Positions 52,809 through 61,465 of a DNA stretch of 64,000 nucleotides are shown in pieces (within the stretch, counting starts at the first letter, position 1; every line of letters starts with the position of its first letter). The notes below the pieces were generated by a model that was not told where the DNA came from, made no database searches, and was given only the letters and a program-made list of their open reading frames with translations. The DNA comes from Streptacidiphilus jiangxiensis. Its GTDB lineage: Bacteria; Actinomycetota; Actinomycetes; Streptomycetales; Streptomycetaceae. Where the stretch lies: the NCBI RefSeq assembly GCF_900109465.1, contig NZ_FOAZ01000019.1, positions 62,001 to 126,000 on the forward strand, in the 5' to 3' direction. Both the position numbers and the translations under genes were made by a program.

Positions 52809-53489
52809 ATGAGCGACGCCCCTGCGCAGATCCGGATCCTGCTCGCCGACGACCAGCCGCTGGTCCGCTCCGGCCTGCGCGTGCTGATCAACGACAACGC
52901 CGACCTGCGGGTCGTCGCCGAGGCCGGCAGCGGCGGCGAGGCGGTCACCCTGGCCGCCGAGGTGAAGCCCGACGTCGCGGTGCTGGACATCCGCATGCCC
53001 GGCATGGACGGCATCGAGGCCGCCCACCGCATCGTGGAATCCCCCGACGCGCCGCGCGTGCTGATGCTGACCACCTTCGACGACGACGACTACGTCTACG
53101 GCGCGCTGCGCGCCGGCGCGTCCGGCTTCCTGGTCAAGGACATGGCCCTGGAGGAGATCCTCGGCGCGATCCGCGTCGTCGCGGCCGGCGACGCGCTCAT
53201 CGCCCCGAGCGTCACCCGCCGCCTCATCGCGGAGTTCGCCAACCGCCCCGACCGCGGCGCCCCCTCCGGCTCCGCGCGCCCCCTCGCCGGGATCACCGAA
53301 CGCGAGGTGGAGGTGCTGACCCTGGTCGGACGCGGCCTCAGCAACAGCGAGATCGCCGAGACCCTGGTGATCAGCGTGGCCACCGCGAAGTCCCATGTGG
53401 CGCGCCTGCTCACGAAGTTGGACGCACGCGACCGGGTCCAGCTGGTCATCCTGGCCTACGAGGCAGGCCTGGTCTCCACCCGGGGATAG
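52809..53489 (+). CDS. NarL/FixJ-type response regulator
   Basis: 226 residues from ATG 52809. The receiver domain has the acidic pair in LLADDQPLV, phosphoacceptor Asp60 in AVLDIRMPGMDG, and the switch Thr and Lys in MLTTFDDDDY and FLVKDM. The LuxR-type HTH at about 158-215 is ITEREVEVLTLVGRGLSNSE through to TAKSHVARLLTKLDARDR. It pairs with the histidine kinase just upstream. An earlier ATG at 52761 is possible. Confidence 0.92.
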   Translation: MSDAPAQIRILLADDQPLVRSGLRVLINDNADLRVVAEAGSGGEAVTLAAEVKPDVAVLDIRMPGMDGIEAAHRIVESPDAPRVLMLTTFDDDDYVYGALRAGASGFLVKDMALEEILGAIRVVAAGDALIAPSVTRRLIAEFANRPDRGAPSGSARPLAGITEREVEVLTLVGRGLSNSEIAETLVISVATAKSHVARLLTKLDARDRVQLVILAYEAGLVSTRG

Positions 53490-53504
53490 TTGCCCGCCCC
53501 ACGG

Positions 53505-53772
53505 AGTCGCAGCCTCCACAGGGCGCGGCCTCCACAGGGCGCGGCCTCCACGGGGCTCAGCCTCCAGGGGGCGCGAGGCTCCAGGGGGCGCGAGGCTCTG
53601 CCTGTGTGGCTCCTCCCCTGGCGTTCGACCGGGAGGTGCCCCATGCATGGGCGCGACAATCCCCTACCCTTCCGGCGGGGGGCACCCCCTCTGATGAGCA
53701 GATGGTCCTCACCGAGCGGGGCCGTCCTGGCAGGGGTGGCTTCTCGCGCGGTTCCTCGCACCCCTGGAGGCT
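53505..53772. repeat. Gene-free stretch with 16-18 bp tandem units and a decayed intergenic repeat
   Basis: Between 53490 and 53791 there is no gene. At 53505-53600 units like GCCTCCACAGGGCGCG recur five or six times with drift (the last ones GCTCCAGGGGGCGCGAG). From about 53644 to 53772 lies a degenerate relative of the window's intergenic repeats: ATGGGCGCGACAATCC, CTGATGAGCAGATGGTCC and TCTCGCGCGGTTCCTCGCAC. Confidence 0.65.
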
Positions 53773-53791
53773 GCGCCTCCCTGGGGGCGAC

Positions 53792-54766
53792 TCACCCCTG
53801 AGGCGTCACTTCGCGCAGGCCCTTCCAGACGGGCTGGCGCAGGATCCCGCCGGCCGTCAGCTCCTGGTACTCCACCTCCGCCGCCAGGGCGGGCGTGGCC
53901 CAGTGGACCGTGGAGTCCGGCCGCCCGAGATCCGCGGGGGTGCCCAGGAACGGGGAGGTGTCCGTCTCCAGGTGCCGCAGCAACGCCAGCAGGTCCTCCC
54001 CCTCGTGCACGCCGATCCCGGAGCCCACGGCACCCAGGTAGCGCAGGCCCGACCGCTCCGACAGGCCCACCAGGACGCTGCGCAGCCGGCCCGACCCCTG
54101 CTCCCCGAGCCACCCCCCGAGCCGGACGTCCATGGTCTGGCGGTGCTTGTGCTTGATCCACGCCCGCGAGCGCCGTCCCGGCTCGTAGAGCGAGTCGAGG
54201 CGCTTGGCGACGATGCCCTCGATGCCGTAGGCCTCGGTCCACTCCACCGCGGAGCGCAGATCCCCGAGCCAGGCCGGCGGCGTGCGGACGGGGCCGTGCT
54301 CGTGGTCGAGCGGCAGCTCCTGCAGTTGGGCGCGGCGGGCCGTGTACGGCAGTCGGGTCAGGTCGCGGCCGTCGCGGTTGAGCACGTCGAAGACCATCAA
54401 CGTCACGGGGGTCTGGTGCCGCGCCGCCTGGATCTGCGACGGGCGCCGCAGGCTCATCCGCTCCTGCAGCGCGCCGAAGCTGGGGGCGCCGCTCAGGCCC
54501 AGCGCCACCACCTCGCCGTCGAGGACCGCCGCGCGATCGCCCAACGCCTCGGCGACGGCGACGAGTTCGGGGAAGCGCTCGGTGGCCTCGCCGCCCGTGC
54601 GCGAGCGGACGTGGACGCTGCCGTCGCCGGGTGCGTAGACGAGGACGCGCATGCCGTCCCACTTCACCTCGGCGGCCCAGTGCGCCTCGTCGCGAGGCAG
54701 GGGCGCGGCTGTCGCGAGCATCGGGGAGTAGACCGGGAGGGCGGTCGGGGTGCGGGCGCGGGACAT
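53792..54766 (-). CDS. ATP-dependent DNA ligase (LigD ligase-domain type)
   Basis: 324 residues. Ligase motif I is EVKWDGMR (adenylated Lys35), motif III-like SRTGGEATERFPEL and DGEVVAL follow, motif IV is IEGIVAKRLDS and motif V is RAWIKHKHRQTMDVRLGGW, followed by the OB-fold domain. It is a stand-alone ligase corresponding to the LigD ligase domain. With Ku (54781) and the polymerase-domain gene (56059) it makes a split NHEJ set; no 3'-phosphoesterase domain is present. Confidence 0.88.
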   Translation of the reverse strand: MSRARTPTALPVYSPMLATAAPLPRDEAHWAAEVKWDGMRVLVYAPGDGSVHVRSRTGGEATERFPELVAVAEALGDRAAVLDGEVVALGLSGAPSFGALQERMSLRRPSQIQAARHQTPVTLMVFDVLNRDGRDLTRLPYTARRAQLQELPLDHEHGPVRTPPAWLGDLRSAVEWTEAYGIEGIVAKRLDSLYEPGRRSRAWIKHKHRQTMDVRLGGWLGEQGSGRLRSVLVGLSERSGLRYLGAVGSGIGVHEGEDLLALLRHLETDTSPFLGTPADLGRPDSTVHWATPALAAEVEYQELTAGGILRQPVWKGLREVTPQG

Positions 54767-54780
54767 GGCGGGCCGGCCTC

Positions 54781-55860
54781 TCAGGACGCGCGCCGTGGCG
54801 CGGTCCTACGGGCGGCGGGCGCCGCCTTCTTCGCGGCCGCCTTCTTCGCGGTGCTCTTCTTGGCCCGGGTGTCCTTCTCGACGGCCGCCTTCGTCGAGGC
54901 GGTCTTCGCCGTCGCCGTCTTCGCCGTGGACGCCTTCGCCGTGGCCGACCTGGCCGTCGTCCCGGCCGGCGTCGTCCTGGCCGGCGTCTTGGCCGGCGCG
55001 CGCTTGCTCGCCTTCGGCGCCGGGCTCCCGCCCGTCGCCTCGACGGGCTCGGCCGCCTCCTCCGGGACGGCCTCGCCGCGCTGGGCCTTGGCGGCCGCGA
55101 CGCTGGAGCGCAGCGCCGCCATCAGGTCGATCACCTCGGCGCCGCCCTCGGCCATCGGAACCGGGGCCGGCGTCGCGCCGTGGGCCTTGGCGTCCAGCAA
55201 CTCCTCCAGCGCGACGGCGTAGGCGTCCTTCTCCGCATCCAGGTCGAAGCCCTCGGAGAGGGTCTCCATCAACGACTTGGCCATGGCCAGCTCCTGCGGG
55301 CGCAGCGTGGTGTCCTCCTCGGGGGCCAGGCCCTCCGCCGAGCGGATCTCGTCCGGCCAGCGCATGGTCTGCAGCACCAGCAGGTCGTCCATGACCCGCA
55401 GCACGGCCAGCGACTCGCGCGAGCGCATGGTGACCTTGGTGACGGCCACCTGGCCCGAGTCGCGCAGCGCCTCGCGCAGCAGCATGTAGGGCTTGGCGGG
55501 AGCCTTGTCGCCGAGGCCGACGTAGTAGGGGCTGTCCCAGCGCAGCGGATCGATCTGCTCGGCCGGGACGAAGGCCACCACGTCGATGATCTTCTTGCTG
55601 GGCACCGGGAGCGTCGCCAGGTCCTCGTCGGTGAGCACCACGACGCCGCCGTCGGGCGCGTCCCAGCCCTTGGCGATCTCGCCGTACTCGACCTCCTGGT
55701 CCTCCGCCTCGCAGAAGCGCTTGAGCCGGACGCGTGAACCGTCCTCCCGGTGGACCTGATGGAGCACCGGGCCGGAGTGCGTCTCGGTGGCCGGGTAGAG
55801 CTTGACCGGTACGGCGACCAGGCCGAACGTGATGCTGCCCGTCCAGACGCTGCGAGGCAT
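54781..55860 (-). CDS. ku: Ku protein (NHEJ end-binding)
   Basis: 359 residues. The Ku core (about 1-255) starts SVWTGSITFGLVAVPVKLYP and includes LKRFCEAEDQEVEYGEIAKG, PYYVGLGDKAPAKPY and MRWPDEIR. The C-terminal 90 residues are a Lys/Ala/Thr-rich tail like those of other streptomycete Ku proteins, likely for DNA binding. It recruits ligase and polymerase to double-strand ends. It is followed 14 bp later by the ligase gene in the same direction. Confidence 0.92.
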   Translation of the reverse strand: MPRSVWTGSITFGLVAVPVKLYPATETHSGPVLHQVHREDGSRVRLKRFCEAEDQEVEYGEIAKGWDAPDGGVVVLTDEDLATLPVPSKKIIDVVAFVPAEQIDPLRWDSPYYVGLGDKAPAKPYMLLREALRDSGQVAVTKVTMRSRESLAVLRVMDDLLVLQTMRWPDEIRSAEGLAPEEDTTLRPQELAMAKSLMETLSEGFDLDAEKDAYAVALEELLDAKAHGATPAPVPMAEGGAEVIDLMAALRSSVAAAKAQRGEAVPEEAAEPVEATGGSPAPKASKRAPAKTPARTTPAGTTARSATAKASTAKTATAKTASTKAAVEKDTRAKKSTAKKAAAKKAAPAARRTAPRRAS

Positions 55861-55965
55861 GGGCGGAACCTTTCGCGCTGAACGATCGCGAGTATCGCGA
55901 GGTGTTCCTCACGGTATGTCCGATTCTTCGCGGCCTCCACCCGTGCGCCCCGCCGTCCTGACGCC

Positions 55966-56013
55966 GTCCCCGATCCCGACCCCGTCCCCGATCCCGATCC
56001 CGACCCGGTCCCG
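55966..56013 (-). repeat. GATCCC/GTCCCC hexamer repeat in the ku/polymerase intergenic region
   Basis: Eight degenerate six-base units (GTCCCC, GATCCC, GACCCC and similar) lie between the divergent ku and polymerase genes. On the minus strand each is a run of G3-G4 separated by two or three bases, a sequence able to form a quadruplex. The same kind of repeat occurs at 30097 and 58384. Confidence 0.8.
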
Positions 56014-56058
56014 GCCGTGTCGCGCGCGGCGCGGGCACGCAGCTGCGAGGCTGGAGCC

Positions 56059-56958
56059 ATGCCCGGTACCAAGGTGCCCGTGCAGGTCGGCGGGCGCTCA
56101 CTACTCCTCTCCCACCTGGACAAGCTGCTCTGGCCCGCCTGGTCCAAGGCCGAGATGCTCGACTACTACGCCCGGGTCGCCGACGCGATGGTCCCGCACC
56201 TGCGCGACCGTCCCGCGTCGTTCCTGCGCGGCCCCGAGGGCATGACGGGTCCGCTCTTCGTCGCCAAGAACCCGCCTCCGCGCACGCCCGAGTGGGTCCG
56301 GATCGAGGTGATCGAGGCCAAGGAGGGCCCGCGTCCGCACCTGGTCCTGGACGACGCGCCGAGCCTGATCGCCGCGGCCAACCTCTACTGCCTGGAGGTC
56401 CACGTCCCGCAGTGGAGCCTCTCCCACGGCCGCGACGGCCACGACCGGCTGGTCGTCGACCTCGACCCGGGCGAGGGCACGACCGTGGTCGAATGCTGCG
56501 CGGCGGCCCTGCTGGTCCGCGAGGCTCTCGCCGAGGACGGCCTGCCCTGCTGGCCGGTCACCTCCGGCAACAAGGGCCTCCACCTCTACGCCCCGCTGCG
56601 CCCGAGCCCGGCGGCCGCGACCGTCGACTACGCGCGCAGGGTCGCCGAGCGGCTCGCCGCCGCGCACCCGACGCTGCTGGTGGCACGGATGACGAAGGCA
56701 CTGCGCACGGGCCGGGTCTTCCTGGACTGGTCGCAGAACTCCTCCTCGAAGACCACCTCGGCCCCCTACACCCTGCGCGCGACCAGGACCCCCGTCCCGG
56801 GCGTCTCCGCACCGCTCACCTGGTCGGAGGTCGAGTCCTGCGCCACCCCCGCCGATCTGGCCCTCACCCCGACGGACGTCGCCGCGCGCGTCGCCGAACT
56901 CGGCGACCTGGCAGCGGACTTGTGCGACCCCCGACAGGCGGCCGAGCTGCCGTCGTAG
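56059..56958 (+). CDS. LigD-type DNA polymerase domain protein (NHEJ)
   Basis: 299 residues, stand-alone PolDom/primase-like protein. Catalytic Asp134 and Asp136 are in LVVDLDPGEG. LDKLLWPAWSKAEMLDYYARV, PQWSLSHG, TSGNKGLHLYAPL and the third acidic region in RVFLDWSQNSSSKTTSAPYTLR are all typical. It fills gaps and adds nucleotides at broken ends together with Ku. It is divergent from ku over a 200-bp region holding the hexamer repeats. The ATG at 56059 starts the conserved region; the upstream in-frame part is low-complexity. Confidence 0.9.
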   Translation: MPGTKVPVQVGGRSLLLSHLDKLLWPAWSKAEMLDYYARVADAMVPHLRDRPASFLRGPEGMTGPLFVAKNPPPRTPEWVRIEVIEAKEGPRPHLVLDDAPSLIAAANLYCLEVHVPQWSLSHGRDGHDRLVVDLDPGEGTTVVECCAAALLVREALAEDGLPCWPVTSGNKGLHLYAPLRPSPAAATVDYARRVAERLAAAHPTLLVARMTKALRTGRVFLDWSQNSSSKTTSAPYTLRATRTPVPGVSAPLTWSEVESCATPADLALTPTDVAARVAELGDLAADLCDPRQAAELPS

Positions 56959-56999
56959 CGGGCCGCAGGGACGTCCGACCGCCAGACCCCCCGCCCGCC

Positions 57000-57102
57000 G
57001 GTCAGTACCTCCACCCCGTCTCAGGACCTCCGTCCGCCGGTCCGGCCCCCGCCCGCCCGTCAGGACCTCCGCCCCGTGTCAGGACCTCCGCCCGCCCGTC
57101 AG
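57000..57102. repeat. Degenerate 20-bp direct repeats
   Basis: Copies of GTCAGGACCTCCGCCCGCC with small changes (GTCAGTACCTCCACCCCG, CTCAGGACCTCCGTCCGCC, GTCAGGACCTCCGCCCCG and so on) fill the gap between the polymerase gene and the end of the convergent HAD gene. The last copy includes the HAD stop codon. Function unknown. Confidence 0.75.
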
Positions 57103-57749
57103 ACGTGGTCCAGCACCTGCCGGAGGTGGCCGATCAGCGCCGTGGCGCCCGCCGCGGTGAGGCGTTCCGCCGGCATCAGCGCGGTGTAGCCGAGGACGTC
57201 CATCCCGGCGGCACGGGCAGCGAGGACGCCGTTCGGGCTGTCCTCGACGACGAGGCAGCGCTCCGGCTGGACGCGCATCGCCTTCGCCGCGTGCAGGAAC
57301 AGGTCCGGCGCGGGCTTGCCGACGCCCGCCATGTCCTCGGCGCTGAAGACCAGCGACGCGGGCAGTCGCCGTCGCAGCCCCGAGACGTCGAGCGTCCGGT
57401 CGATCCAGGCGTGGTCGGACGAGGAGGCCAGGCAGTAGGGCAGCTGCCGCGCCTCCAGGGAGGCCAGTAGGTCGGCCGCGCCGGGCGCGGCATCGACGCC
57501 GCGCTCGAAGGCGGCGAAGACGCGGGCGTGGCAGCGCACGGTGAAGTCCTCCGGGAGGGCGCCGCCGAAGCGCCGCGCCACGACCTCGTGGACGTTGCGC
57601 CCCGCGTTGCCGAGGAAGTCGCGGAAGGACTCCTCGAGCGTCGTCGGGTAGCCGAGCTCCGTCAGGTAGCCGGAGAGGACGGTGTGCGCCGTGGTCTCGC
57701 TGTCGACCAGCGTGCCGTCGTTGTCGAAGATCACCAACTCGTAGGTCAC
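57099..57749 (-). CDS. HAD-superfamily phosphatase (beta-phosphoglucomutase-like)
   Basis: 216 residues from a GTG. Motif I is VIFDNDGTLVDSE (nucleophile Asp and acid/base Asp), motif II is CLASSSDHAWI, motif III Lys in VGKPAPDLFL and motif IV in VVEDSPNGVLAARAAG. A helical cap is inserted after motif I. It hydrolyses a phosphate monoester, substrate unknown. The GTG at 57749 is preferred because of AGGTGCGG just upstream. Confidence 0.88.
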   Translation of the reverse strand: MTYELVIFDNDGTLVDSETTAHTVLSGYLTELGYPTTLEESFRDFLGNAGRNVHEVVARRFGGALPEDFTVRCHARVFAAFERGVDAAPGAADLLASLEARQLPYCLASSSDHAWIDRTLDVSGLRRRLPASLVFSAEDMAGVGKPAPDLFLHAAKAMRVQPERCLVVEDSPNGVLAARAAGMDVLGYTALMPAERLTAAGATALIGHLRQVLDHV

Positions 57750-57789
57750 CCGCACCTGCCTACCACCCCAGGGCCGCACCCGGTCAAAC

Positions 57790-57809
57790 ACTTGCTAGAT
57801 TGCGCAAGT
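57790..57809. promoter_or_regulatory. Inverted repeat between HAD and envelope genes
   Basis: ACTTGC-N8-GCAAGT, followed by CGCAACCGTTGGCGCG, lies in the divergent gap, 41 bp from the HAD start and 113 bp from the plus-strand membrane protein start. It may be a repressor site; no partner is identified. Confidence 0.4.
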
Positions 57810-57921
57810 CTCGCAACCGTTGGCGCGTGCAACGCGTCCCTGGGGTGTGCGAGGGGCTGCGGGGCCCGGCCGACCGCCGGGAGCGCAGCGTGCTGAGTGC
57901 AGTGGCGCGAGAGGTGTGGAG

Positions 57922-58458
57922 ATGACGGACGCTTGGGACCGGTCCGGTCCGGGGGTGGGAGTGCCGACGGAGGCGCGGAGGTCGGCCCGGATGCGGCCGA
58001 CCGGGCAAGGGCGGCAGCCGGAGCACCGGCGGCCCGGAGCCGTTGCCGCGCTGGTCCTGATCCTGCCGCCGCTGGTCGCGGCGCTGGTGAGCGGCGGCAC
58101 GGGCGCCGTCTTCTGGGCGGGATCGCTGCTGGGCGTGGTCGGCGCGGCAGCGCTCTGCTCGCGCCCCGGCGTGTGGTGGGTGACCACGGGGGCTCCGCCC
58201 GTGGTGCTGCTGATGGCCCTGCTGGGCCTGGCCGTCCGCGACTCCTCGGCCGGCACGAGCAAGCTCGGGACCGACCTGGCGAAGGTCGTGGCGGGGGCGT
58301 TCCCGGTGATGGGAGCGGCGCTGCTGGGCGCGGTCGCCGTGGGCGCGGCACGGACGCTGTCCGCGCGCCGGGTCCGCGGGATCGGGGTCGAGGTCGGGGC
58401 TGGGGCTGGGGCTGGGGTCGGGGTCGAGGTCGGGGCGAAGGGGAACCGTCGTGGGTAG
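57922..58458 (+). CDS. Small membrane protein (DUF6542-like), paired with an LCP gene
   Basis: 178 residues from ATG 57922 (GTGTGGAG just upstream). About four hydrophobic helices lie between residues 35 and 155, with a cytoplasmic N-terminus of mixed charge. The tail GVEVGAGAGAGVGVEVGAKG is an artefact-like run encoded by a G-rich hexamer repeat. It overlaps the LCP gene by 8 bp and is likely co-translated with it; a helper role in envelope assembly is an inference. I recall the DUF6542 family only vaguely, so the label is tentative. Confidence 0.65.
   Translation: MTDAWDRSGPGVGVPTEARRSARMRPTGQGRQPEHRRPGAVAALVLILPPLVAALVSGGTGAVFWAGSLLGVVGAAALCSRPGVWWVTTGAPPVVLLMALLGLAVRDSSAGTSKLGTDLAKVVAGAFPVMGAALLGAVAVGAARTLSARRVRGIGVEVGAGAGAGVGVEVGAKGNRRG
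58384..58435 (+). repeat. G-rich hexamer repeat (quadruplex-prone) before the LCP start
   Basis: Eight GGGG runs occur within 52 bases, five of them (58396-58423) separated by only two bases (CT, CT, CT, TC). On the coding strand this would place a stable G-quadruplex in the mRNA 27-55 nt upstream of the LCP GTG start, inside the 3' end of the membrane protein gene. Confidence 0.85.
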
Positions 58459-60058
58459 CCGCAACGCGGGTGGTGGACGCGCGGTGGTGCGCGCGTCGGG
58501 CGCGCTGAGGGCGGCGCGCGCCGCAGCCGTACTCGGATCGAGCCTGGTGATGGCGATCGCCGGGGTGACCTGGTACGAGTACGGCCAGCTCACCGACGGC
58601 GTGACCCAGTCCGACGCCCTCGACCTGGCGTCGAAGAGCGCGCCGAAACACCTCGACAACTCGATCAACATCCTGCTGATCGGCCTCGACAGCCGGAAGG
58701 GCAACGACGGCCAGGACCTGCCCGGCTGGTTCGTCCAGGACGAACTGCACGCCGGCTCGTCCTCCGAGGTCGGCGGCTACAACACCAACAGCCTGATCCT
58801 GCTGCACATACCCGCCGACCAGAACGCCAAGGTCGAGGCGGTCTCGATCCCGCGCGACGACTACGTCATGACCTACAACGGCGACGGCACCCCGCAAGGC
58901 ATGCACAAGATCAAGGAGGCCTACGGCATCGCCAAGGCCGGCGCGATGAGCGGCCTGGAGGCCAAGGGGCTCAAGGGCGCCGCGCTGGAGCAGGCGAGCC
59001 GCGACGTGGGCCGGGCCGCCACCCTGGCCACGGTGCAGAAGTTCCTCGACGTGCCGATCGACCACTTCGCCGAGGTCAACCTCATCGGCTTCTACGACGT
59101 CGCCAAGGCGGTCGGTCCGGTCACCGTCTGCCTCAACCACGCCACCGCCGACCCGGCGATGGAGGGCCAGGGCTCCGGCGCGAACTTCCACGCGGGGCTG
59201 AACGTGCTGCAGACCCCGGCCGAGGCGCTCTCCTTCGTCCGCCAGCGCCACAACCTGACCAACACGGACGGCAACGGCAACGGCGGCGACTTCGCCCGCA
59301 CGCACCGTCAGCAGGCGTACATCACCTCCGCCGAGACCCAGCTGAAGAAGGAGGGCATCCTCTCCGACCTGGGCAAACTGCAGGGCCTGATCGACACGGT
59401 CAAGAAGGACGTCGTCATCGACAACCGCTGGAACCTGCTCGACTTCGCACAGCAGGCACCGAACCTCTCCGGCGGCAAGGTCACCTTCAACACCCTGCCG
59501 ATCACCGCGCAGCCGAAGGTCTACATCCCCGGCGAGGGCTACCAGGACGTCAACCAGGTCAGCGTCCCGCAGGTCCAGCGCACCGTGGCCTACCTGTTCC
59601 ATGACGCCGCCCCCGCGCCCGCCTCCTCGGCCGCCTCCTCCCCCTCGGCGGGAACGACGAGCGCGGCCACCGCCCACGCCGTCGTCGACGTGCTCAACGG
59701 CGGAGCGCGCGCCGGATCCGCCGGCATCGAACTCGACGCGCTGGTCACCGCCGGCTACACCCGCGGACACACCGGCAACCATGCTGCGGTCGGCGCCACC
59801 CGGGTCCTGTACGGCGCGGGCGCGCAGACGGCGGCGAGCCGGATCGCGAGCGGGCTCGGCGCGGCCGCGACCGCGAGCGGCGCCGTGGCGGCCGGCACCG
59901 TGGAGGTGATCCTCGGCCCGGACTTCACCCCGCCGTCCTCCGGCTCGTCGGGCTCGTCCGGCTCGGCCGCGGGCGCCCACCCATCGAACACGCCGCACCT
60001 GGTTTTCCAGGGCTCGGCGGTCAACGGCGGCGGCAACGGCATCCCCTGCGTGGACTGA
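58451..60058 (+). CDS. LytR-CpsA-Psr (LCP) family protein
   Basis: 535 residues from a GTG. A transmembrane helix at about 22-42 is followed by the LCP domain with NILLIGLDSRKG, NTNSLILLHIP, VSIPRDDYV and LSFVRQRH (Arg and Asp residues for pyrophosphate binding). A C-terminal LytR_C domain (VVDVLNGGARAGSAGIELDALV) and a Ser/Gly linker follow. LCP enzymes attach teichoic-acid-type or other glycopolymers to peptidoglycan from a lipid carrier, outside the membrane. The GTG overlaps the upstream gene by 8 bp. Confidence 0.9.
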   Translation: MGSRNAGGGRAVVRASGALRAARAAAVLGSSLVMAIAGVTWYEYGQLTDGVTQSDALDLASKSAPKHLDNSINILLIGLDSRKGNDGQDLPGWFVQDELHAGSSSEVGGYNTNSLILLHIPADQNAKVEAVSIPRDDYVMTYNGDGTPQGMHKIKEAYGIAKAGAMSGLEAKGLKGAALEQASRDVGRAATLATVQKFLDVPIDHFAEVNLIGFYDVAKAVGPVTVCLNHATADPAMEGQGSGANFHAGLNVLQTPAEALSFVRQRHNLTNTDGNGNGGDFARTHRQQAYITSAETQLKKEGILSDLGKLQGLIDTVKKDVVIDNRWNLLDFAQQAPNLSGGKVTFNTLPITAQPKVYIPGEGYQDVNQVSVPQVQRTVAYLFHDAAPAPASSAASSPSAGTTSAATAHAVVDVLNGGARAGSAGIELDALVTAGYTRGHTGNHAAVGATRVLYGAGAQTAASRIASGLGAAATASGAVAAGTVEVILGPDFTPPSSGSSGSSGSAAGAHPSNTPHLVFQGSAVNGGGNGIPCVD

Positions 60059-60085
60059 CCGACCGGCTCACCGGTACAGGCGAGC

Positions 60086-60733
60086 TCACGAGCAGCCAGG
60101 GACCGGCTTCCCGCCGTTGCTCAGCGCGACCAGGCCGCACAGCGTCGTGTCCGAGACCTTCCACGTGCCGTTCTCCAGCACGGACTTGCCCTTGGCGTTC
60201 GGCAGCGCCGGGGTGCCGCTCTCGCAGAGGTTGTAGGTCACGTCGGCGGCGGTCGGGCTGGTGAACTGCACGGCGGTCACGGTGACGGTCGCCTTGGCCG
60301 CGAGCGGGTTGCCCGCGAAGCCCTGCAGCACGGACGTCAGCTGCTCACCGTTCTGCAGCAGCATGACCTTCTCGGCGGCGGGCGTGGCGGGGTTGAAGAA
60401 CTTCGCGTAGTTCTGGGCGACGTTCTTGCCCGCGGTGGCGGTGTCGCTCGGGCCCGACCCGCTGACGGTCGGCGCCACACCCGAGGCGCAGGCCATCGCG
60501 GCGGCCCCACCGGTCGCCGCGCCCGTCCCGGGCGCGCTCGTGGCTGGCGCACTCGTGGCGGGCGCACTCGTGGCGCTGCCGGCGGTCGGGCTGCCGGAAC
60601 CGGGGCTGCTGGAACTGCTCGAACCCGTGCTGCTGCAGGCAGCCGCGACGAGCATCAGACCCGCCACGGCGCCGGTCACGAGCACGGGGTGACGTCTGGG
60701 GAGGGTTTGGTTCGGGAGCATGGTCTCCACCAC
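60086..60733 (-). CDS. Putative lipoprotein of unknown function
   Basis: 215 residues. A signal peptide ends in the lipobox LMLVAAAC (Cys33), then a Ser/Gly/Thr/Ala-Pro linker with SATSAPATSAPATSAP (encoded by 15-bp repeats near 60533-60580). A mature domain of about 130 residues contains four Cys and the sequence FFNPATPAAEKVMLLQNGEQ, suggestive of a small NTF2-like or low-molecular-weight antigen MTB12-like domain. Extracellular, membrane-anchored. The start may be 60733 or 60721. Confidence 0.75.
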   Translation of the reverse strand: MVETMLPNQTLPRRHPVLVTGAVAGLMLVAAACSSTGSSSSSSPGSGSPTAGSATSAPATSAPATSAPGTGAATGGAAAMACASGVAPTVSGSGPSDTATAGKNVAQNYAKFFNPATPAAEKVMLLQNGEQLTSVLQGFAGNPLAAKATVTVTAVQFTSPTAADVTYNLCESGTPALPNAKGKSVLENGTWKVSDTTLCGLVALSNGGKPVPGCS

Positions 60734-60813
60734 CTGATGGCTGCGTGCCGATCGACCTACCCCCCTATGGTCACCCCGCAGCTGAGCCTCGGCCCGTCCG
60801 AAATAAAGATTTC

Positions 60814-61221
60814 TTAAGGACGACCGGTCAGGGTGACGATCCGCGAGTCCCAGTCCATCCCGTGCGGGACGATCGCGGTCAGCACGATGTCGGTGTGATG
60901 CGTCCAGGCGTCCACGTCCGACTGCACGTTCGTCCCGCAGACCTTCGCGATCGAGTCACCACCGAAGTACGTCCCGAGGTGCATGTTGACGGCCTTCAGT
61001 TCGACGCACCCCTTCACCGACTCCACGTACCCGTGCAGCCGGTAGCCGCCGTTCTCCCGGGTGACGACAAGGTCGGCGACCCCGTCCGCGGAGTCGTCAC
61101 CGGCGACGGCCTGCAGATAGACGCTCTGTTGCGGCAGGAGGTCCCGCTGCGCCCCGGGCGCCGCCACGGCTCCCCCCACGAGGGTCACGGCGGCGACGAC
61201 GGCGTAGGCGAGATGGCGCAC
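60814..61221 (-). CDS. Small secreted protein of unknown function
   Basis: 135 residues from a GTG with AGGAG 6 bp upstream. A signal peptide (about 1-25, ending GAVAAPGAQ) is followed by a small domain with two Cys (KGCVELKAVN and AKVCGTNVQ), likely disulfide-bonded, and a C-terminal DWDSRIVTLTGRP. An AT-rich segment (GAAATAAAGATTTCTTAAGG) follows the stop at 60800-60813. No family recognised. Confidence 0.65.
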   Translation of the reverse strand: MRHLAYAVVAAVTLVGGAVAAPGAQRDLLPQQSVYLQAVAGDDSADGVADLVVTRENGGYRLHGYVESVKGCVELKAVNMHLGTYFGGDSIAKVCGTNVQSDVDAWTHHTDIVLTAIVPHGMDWDSRIVTLTGRP

Positions 61222-61465
61222 GAGAACTCCTGAACCTGAACGGGCCTGGGCAGGGGACAGCACTCCTAACCTCGCGACCTGCGAGGACGGCCACCGGCCG
61301 GACGGGTGATCTTGATCGCCGGTCGCGTGGGCGTCCTCGACCCCCTGCGCCCCCACCGATCCGGCCCGTCACCCGAACGGACCTCCCCACCGCACCGGGC
61401 GGGGCGGGTCGGCCTCCCGGTTCCGTTTACTGGGAGTCACTCCCTCTCCCCTGGAGGTCCGCCGG

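Noticed and set aside
53505-53600. CRISPR-like array (regular short units)
   Set aside because: Units are 16-18 bp, adjacent without unique spacers, and drift in sequence; no cas gene nearby.
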